From positions 496,001 through 560,000 of the forward strand of contig BLLK01000058.1 in NCBI GenBank assembly GCA_021927905.1: a stretch of DNA of 64,000 nt, read 5' to 3'. The translations under genes were made by a program, and so were the position numbers. The DNA comes from Chaetoceros tenuissimus. Lineage: Eukaryota; Bacillariophyta; Thalassiosirophyceae; Chaetocerotales; Chaetocerotaceae. This document shows positions 20,269-30,529 of this stretch, piece by piece (the first letter of the stretch is position 1; the number at the start of each line of letters is the position of its first letter). A model generated the notes under the pieces. The model was given only the letters and a program-made list of their open reading frames with translations. It did not search any database and was not told the DNA's origin.

Positions 20269-21044
20269 ATGGTAGTCTGTATTTCTCAGCCATGTGGAGA
20301 CCTTGAGCTCGAAAGCACTATTGCAGGAGAGTTTTCAAACTCTCAGAATAGTTCAAATGCACAGAAAATTGTTCGCACTATGTTGAGACCTCATTTCCAT
20401 TGTTCCCGTCGTGCCGCAAACTTGAGAAATGTAAAGGAACATATCCACCCAGCTCTAGCAGCACTATGGAATGAGGCTGAAGAATGGCATTTACTCGCTA
20501 GTGATCATTGCGATGGTAAGTTTTATGACTTCTGAATTGGCAATACACAGTCCTCTGTCAAGATAAATTCTAACTTTTTTTGATTACTTCAGTGTACGGA
20601 TTCAATGTATGGAGTCCTGCTTGGCTACAAGAATCAACTGAGATGGTGTTTGACGGAGAAGACGGACGCAAGACATGGTTGAAGAAACACAAAAACCAAG
20701 TGATCAACAAGAGAGGACATGCATCTTCAATTGAATCATGTGCTTCTGAGGGATGGGTATGTTGTATGGCTTTCTCAGAATTTGATTATCTTTGCATTTG
20801 CCTTGATCCAAGAAAGAATGAATATGGGAATGTCCACCATATCAACACTAGAAGTCAAAAAGAAAGTTACTGTTCAACTATGGATGAACTCCTCATGCAT
20901 CTTGTGTACTTTATCAAGGAAGGAAAAGAAAGAAAGCTAGCAGAAAAGAACCCTCGTTTCCAAATGACTGTCAGACCTCGCAGTGGGCTTCCAAGACCAC
21001 TAAAAATGATTCGCAAAGCAGTTATTGATGTTTTGATGAGATAA
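20269..21044 (+). CDS. Possible SMI1/KNR4-like protein, two exons
   Basis: Exons 20269-20515 and 20593-21044 with a 77-nt intron (GTAAGT...CAG) give 232 residues. The N-terminal 80 residues include a helical stretch HIHPALAALWNEAEEWHLLA. After the intron come VYGFNVWSPAWLQ, EGWVCCMAFSEFDYLCICLD, YGNVHHIN and STMDELLMHLVYF. This order (pattern FG-x-W, then WV-x-F-x-DYLC-x-DLDP, a strand with G-V, then a terminal helix) is the pattern of SMI1/KNR4 (SUKH) domains, which are protein-interaction modules. The match is by pattern only and could be wrong. The C-terminus is basic (RPRSGLPRPLKMIRK). No signal peptide. Confidence 0.55.
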
Positions 21045-21362
21045 ATGATTCCAGAAATCATTCTTCAACAGCAACTTCAAAATAGTATGTTGAACAACTT
21101 CCAGTACATGCGGGAGTTATTCCTTTGTTCCAATAATAAGTTCATCACTGAACCCAACATATTTGTGTCAGTTATTTTATGTGAAGTGAAAGTAGGTATT
21201 CGTTTTAGGAAAAGAACCATCACCAGACTAAATGCTCGTAGGAGATACCCTTTGTTGTCATCAATGCACCTCGACAACAAAATGTTTTTAAAATAGTAGA
21301 ATGTTTATATTAACAAAGTATTTTTTCCCAAAACAAATTTTCCTAGAAAAGCAAAGTATCAT
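21045..21362. other. Intergenic between convergent genes
   Basis: 3' regions of two convergent genes. Nothing is recognised. Confidence 0.6.
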
Positions 21363-22971
21363 CTATAACTGCTCCAGCTTTTGAAAGTGAGATATAACTT
21401 GAAGTGCTCGGTGAACTCTGATATTATAGACGGGATGTGTAGGGTGAAGAATATTTTCAGGTTCATTTTCATACATGGTGGCTTCATCATTTTCAAGTTT
21501 GCCATCTCCGACACTCTTTCCTAAATTTTTTGGCTTTGAACTAAGGACATGTTGAGAAGCAGAGAGACCACTCAGATTGTAACAAGTATGATAAAAATCC
21601 CTTGGTTTTGACGGCTTATCTCTCAATCCACCATTTACATCTTGCGCACACAGCAAGACATATCTTTGCAATAGCTTTTGGTCACACAAAAGTCCTCCTT
21701 CTTCACAATCTATAAGGGAGGAAGTTGCATCATCGTACAATCGTTGCATACCTATGTCGTCAGGAATTTCTGAATATATTCCCGAGTCATGGTTGCGAAA
21801 AGTGCTTGATTGGTGCATGTCAACACCTAACATTGCAACGGCTCCACCAACCCAAAAAGAATAACATCCATCTACTAGTTTATTTGCTCTCCCTTGAAAT
21901 CCACCTTTTTGACAAATAGAGAAAAATTTAATCATTTGAGCAACTTGGCTGGTACTAGAAATTCGACTAGAATAGAATCTCTACGAAATCGATTTACTCA
22001 CCTTCGTAACCCATCTGTCGATATACAATCCAGTCTCTTAGTGCATCTACATCAACACCACAATCAGACAATGCATTCAAGTCTTTTCGATAGCCTACAA
22101 TAATCATCAGTGCAGCCATAGCACAGAATGTGTATCCTCCATGAGCTTCTGTGGTGAAAGGCTCACCTCCAAACCCACCTTCATATGTTTGGCAATCGAC
22201 AACGTGTTCCATGGCGCCTTTGATTAAATCAGCATTCAAAATGTTTAATAATCGACAAACGCTGAAAACGCAGTATGTTGCTCTGACGTCTACCTCTCCA
22301 TTATGATGCATTCTATACCCACATTTCAAAGCACCATCTTCTATTCTCTCTTCTCTCAACGATAGATACCAATTATAAAGCAATTCACGCTTACTTTCCA
22401 ACAACTCTATCGCCATGGAAGAAACCTTGGAATGCGAACATCCAGCAATGATCGATAACGCATTAACAGCGGCATATGTTGTTGCACAGTGAGGAATTTG
22501 TCCATTTGATCCACCGAAACCACCGCCTTCTTTTTCATTACATTGTATAGTTGCGAAGCATGCCTCCAACGAAGAAACAATTTTACACAAGTCTTCTTCC
22601 TCTGGAAGAGCATCCAATAAATCTAATGAATGAAGAGTCCAGTAAATGATCCACGGCTTACTCGAATCGAGAGAAATGTAAGATCCTGGAAGGGGTGATG
22701 TGTACGGCCTATTTGCGTACTTGACATGTTTTTCTCGAAGTAACTGGATGATTGGTGAAATTTCTCCGTTTTTTTCTTTTAACATTCCAAGTCTGACCAG
22801 GTCAGCTTTACTCGATGGATCCAATGAGGGTATATGTATGAAGAAGGGTTGACATTCATTCTCAGTGGAAGTTTGGATACGTGTACTTTCAGTAGATATC
22901 AAGTGTTTGGATTTGTAGCGAGTTGTTCCTGCTGAGTAGCGGGACTGGATATCATCTTCTGCTGATGCCAT
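21363..22971 (-). CDS. FNTB: Protein farnesyltransferase beta subunit
   Basis: Exons 22971-22002 and 21904-21363 with a 97-nt intron (GTGAGT...AAAAAG) give 503 residues. The beta subunit holds the active site that transfers farnesyl to the Cys of CaaX proteins such as small GTPases. The alpha-alpha barrel repeats are visible as GGGFGGSNGQIPHCATTYAA, EVDVRATYCVFSVCRLL, YEGGFGGEPFTTEAHGGYTF and, across the splice, GYEGGFQGRANKLVDGCYSF. The zinc ligands of the animal enzyme are present: Asp and Cys in VDGCYSF and His in HPVYNI. GGLRDKPSKPRDFYHTCYNL matches the farnesyl, not the geranylgeranyl, type. A longer-than-usual acidic C-terminal linker precedes HPTHPVYNI. Confidence 0.95.
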
Positions 22972-23694
22972 TGTCGAAATGAGCTAGAGGCAACCTAATA
23001 TTGATAAACACGTCGTTGGAGGTATTGAATAGAGATTCCGATGAAGTGCAATTACTTTGAATCTATTCTAATGAATTACTGTCTACTGTCTACCTTACTG
23101 TGATAGATGAATGAGGCGATTAAAGAAGTATCCCCTTCCAACAACCCCCCCATAAGTGGGACTCAAAGGTCAAACGAATCTTTGAATTAAATTTTACCGA
23201 ACAATGCTCTCGTACTTTGTATGGAAAACAAAGCAAATTTGCATTGTATATATAAGCATGTCATAGGAAAACCATATTTCGAAGAACGGGTCATTGCAGA
23301 ATAATCTAATGTGGAATGTGGAGTGGAATTTCATAAACGCTCTTTTTGATCCTCAAGAAACAAGGTTATTCGTATTTTCGAATGTCCCTCCTCCTATATG
23401 CACCTGTCAATCCTATGCTGACTCCAAGATGATGGAGAACGTAAAAAGAAAGTGTCCAAAATCCTCTGTACTCTTTAGTTGCCTTCAGTAACGCAATATC
23501 GTGAAGAACATGGAGAATGACCCGTTACATCGTGAAAATTACACGTTGTCATCTTGCAAAAAGCAAGGTGACCATTTGTTCCACCACAATGCATCCTAAA
23601 GATAAGAAATGTGATTCATTGAACTTATGTCATAAATTTATTCTTTCTATCCAACAATATTACAAACATAATCATCTCTTACATAAAACACATC
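22972..23694. other. Intergenic, divergent promoters
   Basis: Upstream space of farnesyltransferase beta (minus) and the LPMO-like gene (plus). I see no convincing coding segment or RNA gene. Confidence 0.5.
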
Positions 23695-25248
23695 ATGCGC
23701 ATTCTTCTATCAACTATTGTTCTGCTCTCATCAATGAACTCTGTACGAGCTCATGGTTACCTTGAAACTCCTCGTTCTAGAAACTGGGTCGCTCACGTAG
23801 AAGGAGGCTCGGGGTCTGGGGTGCCACCAAGTGAAACATGTGAGCATTGCCTCAATACCAAAGCTCAAGACGATCTATGCAGCGTAGGTAACGCACAAAA
23901 TTATGATGTATGGAATGATTCTTTCGGGGCACCAATGCCATGGACACCACAGGCAGAGTTGGTGCTTGGACGTGAATTCGAAGTCAAGGCTTTCCTTAGC
24001 ACAAATCACGCAGGTGAGTCATAATTTAGATGGTACATTACAACACGCTTATCCCATATAACTTATTTTCTACTTGTAATCTTCATAGGCCACATGGAAC
24101 TCAAGTTGTGTAGATATGATGGAAATACCGATCAAGCTTGTCTTGATGCACATAAAGCTGAATTTGTGAGAAACAATGATGGCTACGAGTTACCTAAAGA
24201 TCCTAACTATCCAGAACGAGCATACTTTGCAGAGTAAGTCTCATAATTACATTTATCTATCCAATCTGCAAACAAAAATAACTCAGATTTTTGTCCCATT
24301 TCACGTTTTTATTTTAAAATAGTGTTGGGAGTGGCGTTATGTTCAGTTTCACCTTCGTTATTCCAGAAGAGTACGAAGATATCGTTGGGGACAAAGTTCT
24401 AATGCAATGGCATTACATCACAGCAAATAATTGTCGCCCAGAGGGCTATGATGAATATGGATATTTGGCAAAACACGGATGGCTGAGAAGTAATAGTGGA
24501 CAATGCTCATTGCCCCTCAGTCCAACAGGACAAACGGGACACTTGCGTCCAGAACAATTTTGGGTGAGTCAACCTGGGCATTCACATTTTGATACTCTGC
24601 TGTATACTAATGCAATGCTTACCTTACCTGAAATCATAGAATTGTGCAGAAGTGAGTGTCAGAAGTCCAGAACCAAGTGTGTCTCCATCTCCAACGGTTA
24701 TTTCTGCATCACCTTCTCGAGCTCCCGTTCTTGCTGGACCATCAGCAATCCTTACTGGTTATTGCACCTATGGAGCTTGCAATGGTATGTCACAGGGTGG
24801 ATCTTGGTGTAATGAAGGAGGAAAGTCACGATGTGAATGCAATGGGGAATCACATTGTGAAGGGACCTGTAATGGTAAATGGTGTGGTCCATCATCTACC
24901 CCAGTTCAAAGTCCTACTTCAGCTCCTGTGACCCCAGTTAAAAGCCCTACATCATCTCCAGTTTCAAATCGAGTTGGAAGTCCTACTTCAGCTCCTGTTT
25001 CCACTCCTGTGAATGGCAGCGAGTGTTGCTTTGACATTCAGCAGCTGACATGCAGTAATTGTGCTACTTCAGAGTCTGTATGCAATGCTTATTGCGGTAG
25101 CAATGTTGTATGGATGGTTCCAGATACATCCTGTCTTCCTCTATATTCCAACTGTTCTAATGGTGGCTGCTGTACTAAGTCGAGTTGTGTACAGAATGGT
25201 AGTAACCCTTGTCCATTTGATGGATCTTATTGTCAGTGCCTCAAATAA
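23695..25248 (+). CDS. Secreted LPMO-like protein with Cys-rich tail
   Basis: Exons 23695-24013, 24089-24233, 24323-24563 and 24640-25248; introns of 75-89 nt; 437 residues. The signal peptide ends VRA and the mature protein would begin HGYLETPRSRNW, so His20 becomes the N-terminal residue. That is the hallmark of copper lytic polysaccharide monooxygenases, whose histidine brace cleaves chitin or cellulose by oxidation. A second brace His is likely in STNHAGHMELKLC (His105 or His108), and MQWHYITANNC fits the strand carrying the axial aromatic. After the catalytic region come a Pro/Ser linker, the small Cys-rich block YCTYGACNGM...CNGESHCEGTC, a repeated SPTSAPV linker and a second Cys-rich block ending CPFDGSYCQCLK. 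The tail modules may bind polysaccharide. Many centric diatoms make chitin, a plausible substrate. AA10/AA15-like grouping is inference. Confidence 0.85.
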
Positions 25249-25685
25249 TTACATTGATCACAATGACAAGTGAGCGATTTTGAGCTCCATCTACATGAAT
25301 TTACATATTGAACCACATCCATTCTACGAAATCATTTATATGAATAGTCATTGCGAAGCGTATTTCAAGAGTATTGCAAATGCCATTTAACAAAGACTAT
25401 GAAGAACGTAAAGTCATCGACTCAAATCATCTGAATTTCATTTGCATAAATACTCGTACATATTTTGACTGTCCGGAAAGAAATGACTAGGACCTACATT
25501 TGAAACATAACTATTATAAAACATTAAAAATGCATTAAGCTTTGCCCTCATTTTTCCACTATCACGATAACAGAATCATCCATATTACTTTGTATTCTAC
25601 TCGAAATTTATTACTTGTTATAATTCTTATTTATTTATATGGTACATAATTTCTTCATTTTTCTTTATTTCACAACTTTGCTTTT
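25249..25685. other. Intergenic between convergent genes
   Basis: Strongly AT-rich 3' regions of the LPMO-like gene and the light-harvesting gene. Nothing else is recognised. Confidence 0.6.
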
Positions 25686-26439
25686 TTAAAAGATTGGCTG
25701 GAAGAAGAATGGAGTTTCAGCTACAACAGGAGTGCGGTAAAGAGCCTCTTGTGCTGCAAATCCAAGAATTGCCATCATTGCAATACGTCCATGCTTAATC
25801 TCCTTAGTTTGCATCTCAAATTGTGCAGCCTTGTCTTCTGGCCAGAAGTTAAGTGGGTCAAAACCACAATCTCCAGCAACATATTTCTTTCCCATCTCCT
25901 CCTTTTGGCATTTTGACTCATTCTCGAAGAGTGCAGCAAGAGCTACAACAATTACCCAGTATTCTGGTTCAATCTTATCCAATCCTCCGTTAAGAAGGGA
26001 TGGGGATGCTCCAGTGCTAGTGAGAGAATCTGAAATTCCAAAGAACGAAGCAATCTTCTTATCCCACAACTCTGCAAGCGGCCACCCAACTACAGCAAGC
26101 ATAGCAAGACGTGCGTGTTTGATCTCTGCCTCACGCATATTCATTAAGGCTGCTTTGTCTGACCCTCCAAATCCAAAAGGACTATTTTGATTGAAAAAAG
26201 TTAGTACTAGAAACTTTCACAAGTTCTTCAAAGATGAAACACAGTCAAACTTACTCGAAACCAACATCTCCTGGCATAGATCCATCAAGGATCTTTGGAG
26301 CAGGAGCAAATGGAAGAGCCTTGCTCATTTTACTTTCCTTCTCTGCGTTCAAAGCAGTAGAAACCTTGGATGGTCCGCTCACAGGTGCAAAAGCAGCTGC
26401 AGATCCGAAAAGAGAAGCACAGATAAGAGAGGTCTTCAT
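25686..26439 (-). CDS. Fucoxanthin-chlorophyll a/c light-harvesting protein
   Basis: Exons 26439-26255 and 26181-25686 with a 73-nt intron give 226 residues. The presequence contains AAAFAPV, the diatom plastid cleavage motif. The mature protein starts DVGFDPFGFGG, as in light-harvesting proteins, and has three membrane helices. Helices one and three carry the paired chlorophyll-ligand motif: EIKHARLAMLAVVGWPLAEL and EIKHGRIAMMAILGFAAQE. Helix two is YWVIVVALAALFENESK, followed by YVAGDCGFDPLNFWP. It collects light for the photosystems in the thylakoid membrane. Which subfamily (Lhcf, Lhcr, Lhcq and so on) it belongs to cannot be settled by eye. Confidence 0.93.
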
Positions 26440-26807
26440 AGTTATTAGATATTCGATGAATTAGATTATTTATGAGTGCTTCATGTATGCATTGGAAGTG
26501 TTCTTTTTCGCAGTAACATTGATGGTTGTTTTTGTGTTTGCGTGTTTCCAAAATGATGTGTTTTTTCAAAAGAAAGAAAGGGAAAGTAAAGAGAATGTAG
26601 AGTATTGTGCAGAAATTGGGGTGAGAATCAGTCGTACGGACCCCAACCCCCTCCCAACATTTCTACGGCTGCGCAACACTTGTATCTATCTACTGTATCT
26701 TTCGCTCGTCGCTCGATTGTGCAACACTTCTTCATTTTTGTATCTATTCCACCACTCCAGCTGTAAAGAGAGACGACAAGACACCAAATCACTAATTGAT
26801 TCAACAA
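26440..26807. other. Intergenic, divergent promoters
   Basis: Upstream region shared by the light-harvesting gene (minus) and the LRR gene (plus). It includes the pyrimidine-rich stretch around 26640-26760. No gene is recognised. Confidence 0.5.
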
Positions 26808-27551
26808 ATGAGAGTCCAGACAGAAGAATGGCGTCGTTTCATTCCAGGAGTACGGATGTATAAAGGGAAGTTGACTTATTTCTACAACGGAGAGAAGTTA
26901 TGGGACGAAGAGAATCTAAAGTATCTTGTATACACAAAAGAAGAGAGACAGAAATGGGAAGTCATCATGGTTCTTCCCGGAGTTGATGTAATCCTTTTTG
27001 GTACTTTTAAGGAATGTGTGAAGGTCGAGACAGTCATCATGAATGATACTGTGAGATTGATTGAACAGTATGCTTTCTTTGCTTGCATACGTCTGGTATA
27101 TGTGAAACTCTCAAAAACACTGAGAAAAATTGGAAAGTGGGCATTCATTCACTGTTTATCGATGGCTACAATATTCATTCCTACATCATGCGGAGAAATC
27201 GACGAATATGCTTTTCAATTTTGCAAGAATTTGAAAATAATTGTGGTTCCTGCAAACACACAATGTTTCAAGGGCGCTTTTCGTTTGTTTGAGGATATTC
27301 CTGAGAATAGAGAGTTCACACATGTGAACAGACGAGAAGAATATGCTCTTCATCGGGTTTGCTCTTCGATGGATCCATCGCTAGATGACATCTATAGAAT
27401 AGTCAGGGAGCAAGGGATCATCGGGTTGAGGAGACCAAATGCTTTAAACATCACACCTTTGCAGTATCTGAAAGCGAATCCCTATGCTAATGTATCAGAA
27501 AATGAAATTATCACCAGATACATTTCAGAAATGATGGGAGAAATATTTTAA
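26808..27551 (+). CDS. BspA-type leucine-rich-repeat protein
   Basis: 247 residues from the ATG at 26808 (MRVQTEEWRRFIPGVRMYKG). The centre is four or so LRR_5 units of the BspA type: FKECVKVETVIMNDTVRLIE, YAFFACIRLVYVKLSKTLRK, WAFIHCLSMATIFIP and EIDEYAFQFCKNLKIIVVPA. The C-terminal 70 residues (PLQYLKANPYANVSENEIIT) are typical of this multicopy diatom family. No signal peptide. Function unknown; BspA repeats bind proteins. Such genes occur in many copies, so this is an accessory rather than a core gene. Confidence 0.8.
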   Translation: MRVQTEEWRRFIPGVRMYKGKLTYFYNGEKLWDEENLKYLVYTKEERQKWEVIMVLPGVDVILFGTFKECVKVETVIMNDTVRLIEQYAFFACIRLVYVKLSKTLRKIGKWAFIHCLSMATIFIPTSCGEIDEYAFQFCKNLKIIVVPANTQCFKGAFRLFEDIPENREFTHVNRREEYALHRVCSSMDPSLDDIYRIVREQGIIGLRRPNALNITPLQYLKANPYANVSENEIITRYISEMMGEIF

Positions 27552-27818
27552 CATAAATAATATCATTTTTATCATCTAACATTAAACGTAACATCACTAT
27601 AATCAAATTTCGTACTTGGAAATAATTTGTTTCTTCGTGCTCGTCGAGAAAGGTCAGACGAATTTCATGGAATCCCAAGTTTGACAGTGTTATGATGAAG
27701 CAATAATAGCCACGGAAAATGTCAACTCATTTTTCCAAAAAATGCACATCTTCGGATGCGAGTAGCATTGGTCCTTGCTTTGTTCTACATCAAGTGATTG
27801 CATTCAATCATATGAAAA

Positions 27819-28880
27819 ATGAAGAAAATTAAATTTACATATAAAAACCCTGCTCACGCCTTCAAGAGCAATAGTAACAACTCCAAAAGATCCAGGAAAA
27901 ATGCCGAAAAAATCAATAATACCAAATATGAAAAAATCAATAAAAGAAGCAAATTCAGAAGAAATAGAAAGAAAACAAAAAAACTGGCAGAACTGACGAC
28001 TTACCCACCTGAAGATGTGAAACCTGAGATAAAACTCGCGCTTGAGAATAATAAGCATGTCGTTTTTGCAGGCGGGGAGCTGGATGATATTCCAGATCAT
28101 GTGCAAAAAGTTAAAGTGACAAAATTCCATGCAACAGATCTGAAGATTATTGATTCAAATGAGGGGTTCCGTGTTGTAGATAAAGAAGGTAATGTTGTTG
28201 CAACAAAAGTTGCAAGAGAGGAGGCATTAAAGGACGCCCCTAGCGGTATGTTTGCAGCATTATATAAATGTCTTCAAAATGCATGTGAGAATTTTACAAG
28301 AGGAATTACAAGGATTGTCGGTCTGCACAGTGCAGATGGGGATAAGGAAGCTTATTTTTGCCGTGGATTCTCAACTTATCGTAACAAAAAGGGGGTCTAT
28401 GATAAATGGAATGAAAAGGATACCAAATCAAAGGATATGGTTAAAAAAATCAAATCTCTGATCACTTTTTGTGATAGAAAAATGAGGGGACATACTCATC
28501 CAGTTCATCTTGAAGGGTATGAAGAGATTGAAGGTATTATGGACTCTCAAAGAATGGGGAAGAATATTCTAGCCTCTATTGCAGTTGGATGTGGTGCTTA
28601 TTTAAATGCGCATAAGGATGACGACGCATTCTTGTCTGTAATCACTTCTCATGCTGAAAAAGAATGTCATTATCTTCCAGAATCAAAAATCGTAACTTAT
28701 TTCTGCTTTCCAGAACAGGGATATGCAATTGCTTTGCGAGCTGGAGATATTTTGATTTTTAATTCTGCGAATGAATTGCATTGCAGCAGTTCGCTGACAT
28801 CTGATTTCATTGAAGAAACCGTGTTTAATTGCAGCATGTACTTGAAGACTAATGTCCTCGCAGGTAACAATAATGATTAA
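27819..28880 (+). CDS. Possible 2OG-Fe(II) oxygenase-fold protein
   Basis: 353 residues, no intron. The first 60 residues are a very basic Lys/Arg/Asn-rich tail, as in nucleic-acid-associated proteins. The C-terminal 120 residues look like a double-stranded beta-helix oxygenase: ASIAVGCGAYLNAHKDDDAF supplies an H-x-D pair (about His265, Asp267), IALRAGDILIFNSANELHCS supplies a GD-x-L-x-F strand and the distal His (about 320), and FNCSMYLKT is the last strand, where 2-oxoglutarate is usually held by Arg or Lys. I do not recognise the middle of the protein. The substrate could be protein, RNA or DNA. The codon and base usage is more A/T-rich than in the conserved genes nearby. Confidence 0.5.
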   Translation: MKKIKFTYKNPAHAFKSNSNNSKRSRKNAEKINNTKYEKINKRSKFRRNRKKTKKLAELTTYPPEDVKPEIKLALENNKHVVFAGGELDDIPDHVQKVKVTKFHATDLKIIDSNEGFRVVDKEGNVVATKVAREEALKDAPSGMFAALYKCLQNACENFTRGITRIVGLHSADGDKEAYFCRGFSTYRNKKGVYDKWNEKDTKSKDMVKKIKSLITFCDRKMRGHTHPVHLEGYEEIEGIMDSQRMGKNILASIAVGCGAYLNAHKDDDAFLSVITSHAEKECHYLPESKIVTYFCFPEQGYAIALRAGDILIFNSANELHCSSSLTSDFIEETVFNCSMYLKTNVLAGNNND

Positions 28881-29435
28881 AATAAAATAAATTATTTTGG
28901 GGATATATTTTTAAATATTCTAGTTTAATTGAATTCATATTTACTTCATTCATAGATATTTGAAAAAATTTCGATGAAAAATATAAAAATATTAACTTTA
29001 TATATTAAAATTTTGCAGACAGTTCTGATTAGAAGCTATGGACGTACAATCTTCGGACTCTACGGACTCAACTATGACAGGCGGAGCAGCCTCATAATGT
29101 TCATAGTTGAGTCAGAATTTTAAGCTACTTTTTGCATTTTTTTTAGATATCAAAATTTATGCTTCCAAATAATATTTAATTGTATATAGTTATATTCCTA
29201 GTTATTCAAATTTTTTTTACATTGTGAACAACTATCTCATAAATGAATATTTGCATCAAAAAATCATTTGAAAAATCATAAAGGCTAGTAACCTATTTTG
29301 TATATGCAAAATGGCAATATTTGATATCCACCACCGCGATGGAAGAATCACAAGTGACAAGATTGCAGAAAAATCTTCAATCTATCAAGATGCAATTCAC
29401 TTCATTGTTCTTCCAATTTCCTCTTTGAAACAATC
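28881..29435. other. Very AT-rich intergenic region
   Basis: Almost all A/T apart from a 100-nt island at about 29020-29120 that holds the hairpin listed separately. No coding segment is recognised. Confidence 0.6.
29065..29113. repeat. Perfect 13-bp inverted repeat (hairpin)
   Basis: GACTCAACTATGA (29065-29077) and TCATAGTTGAGTC (29101-29113) are exact reverse complements around a 23-nt GC-richer loop (CAGGCGGAGCAGCCTCATAA plus TGT). The motif GGACTC also occurs directly before the left arm (29055-29060). It stands out in otherwise AT-rich DNA. It could be a 3'-end hairpin, a small structured RNA or a remnant of a mobile element's end; nothing decides between these. Confidence 0.7.
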
Positions 29436-30362
29436 ATGGGAAACTCCAAAAAAGTTACTGACAAGAATGAAACTTCATCTCAAAGATTAACTAGGAAGAA
29501 GGAAGGAAAACAGAAACAAGAAGGTAAGAAACGCAAGGAGAAAAGTAGCGATGAAAAACTCATTGCAAAAGTTGACGTGATGTTTGATGAGATTTCTGCA
29601 GAAGTGGAAGATGGTATTACAAATGCAGCTCAGCAAGCAAAAGATTGCTTTGTCATGTATCATCAAAATGAAGAATACAAAGGATTGGGCTTGGTGTCAC
29701 TATTTGTCAATAAGAAGAGAGAAACACTTGAGATGGATTTGTGTTCATGGATTTATTCAAAGGAATCACTTTTGGTTCTTGGAGAAAGAGGTTTGTTTGC
29801 GGGTAGAAATTTCAAGAAGGGTGAGACAATTAGTGTTTACTGCGGGAGACGAGTAAAGAGCAATACATACCCAAATGGATATAGACTAAAAGATATCCAA
29901 GCCTCCAAGAACAATTACGAATTGCTATGTCATTTTACAAATGACATTTCATTGTCGTTCGATTTCCAATTGAGAAAATATGCAAAAAGGATTGGAAGTT
30001 GTTTCAACAGAGAAAACTGCAAGTATAGATTTGTCAATAATGCAATGTTTTTTGGGACTGTGTTGAAAGCTTCTCGGAATATCAGCAAAGACAAAGAAAT
30101 TTTCGTCAACTACAATTTTGACAAGCATATCATTAAAGATTTACGAATGGACATGATAAGAGATTCGATGAATGAAATAGAGGGGTTTGCTAAGATGACT
30201 GATGATAAAGATGCAACTCGAAACTTGAAGAATATCTGTGAGGCTTTGGGAATCACGATTAAATGCAAATATCCAAAGAAAAAAGATTTGATGGAGAAGA
30301 TTCATAAAGAGATTGAAAAGAATCCAAGAAAGAGGAGATCTGTAAGAAATAAACTAGCATGA
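29436..30362 (+). CDS. SET-domain protein with basic tails
   Basis: 308 residues, no intron. Residues 1-45 are basic and disordered. A SET fold, which methylates lysine, spans about 110-235: GERGLFAGRNFKKGETISVY followed by CGRR is the N-SET glycine loop, and NNAMFFGTVLKASRNISKDK followed by EIFVNYNF is the closing strand pair with the active Tyr. The expected NHS-C knot motif is replaced by IGSCFNRENCKYRFVNN, so cofactor binding may differ. The C-terminal 60 residues (ATRNLKNICEALGI and KYPKKKDLMEKI) resemble a SAP/HeH helical pair, usually DNA-binding. It lies 555 nt downstream of the possible oxygenase in the same direction; a shared role in chromatin modification is conjecture. Confidence 0.65.
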   Translation: MGNSKKVTDKNETSSQRLTRKKEGKQKQEGKKRKEKSSDEKLIAKVDVMFDEISAEVEDGITNAAQQAKDCFVMYHQNEEYKGLGLVSLFVNKKRETLEMDLCSWIYSKESLLVLGERGLFAGRNFKKGETISVYCGRRVKSNTYPNGYRLKDIQASKNNYELLCHFTNDISLSFDFQLRKYAKRIGSCFNRENCKYRFVNNAMFFGTVLKASRNISKDKEIFVNYNFDKHIIKDLRMDMIRDSMNEIEGFAKMTDDKDATRNLKNICEALGITIKCKYPKKKDLMEKIHKEIEKNPRKRRSVRNKLA

Positions 30363-30529
30363 ATTTTTACAATTGAATATACTATACAATTACTATTATT
30401 TATACTACTATATCTACCTACGATAGCTTAATAATATACATTCCCCGATATTCGAAACTTTTTCTCCAAGAAAAAGTCCGAAATTGAATACAATTAGAAT
30501 AGGTTACAAAGAGTGCAAGCCTATTAGAG

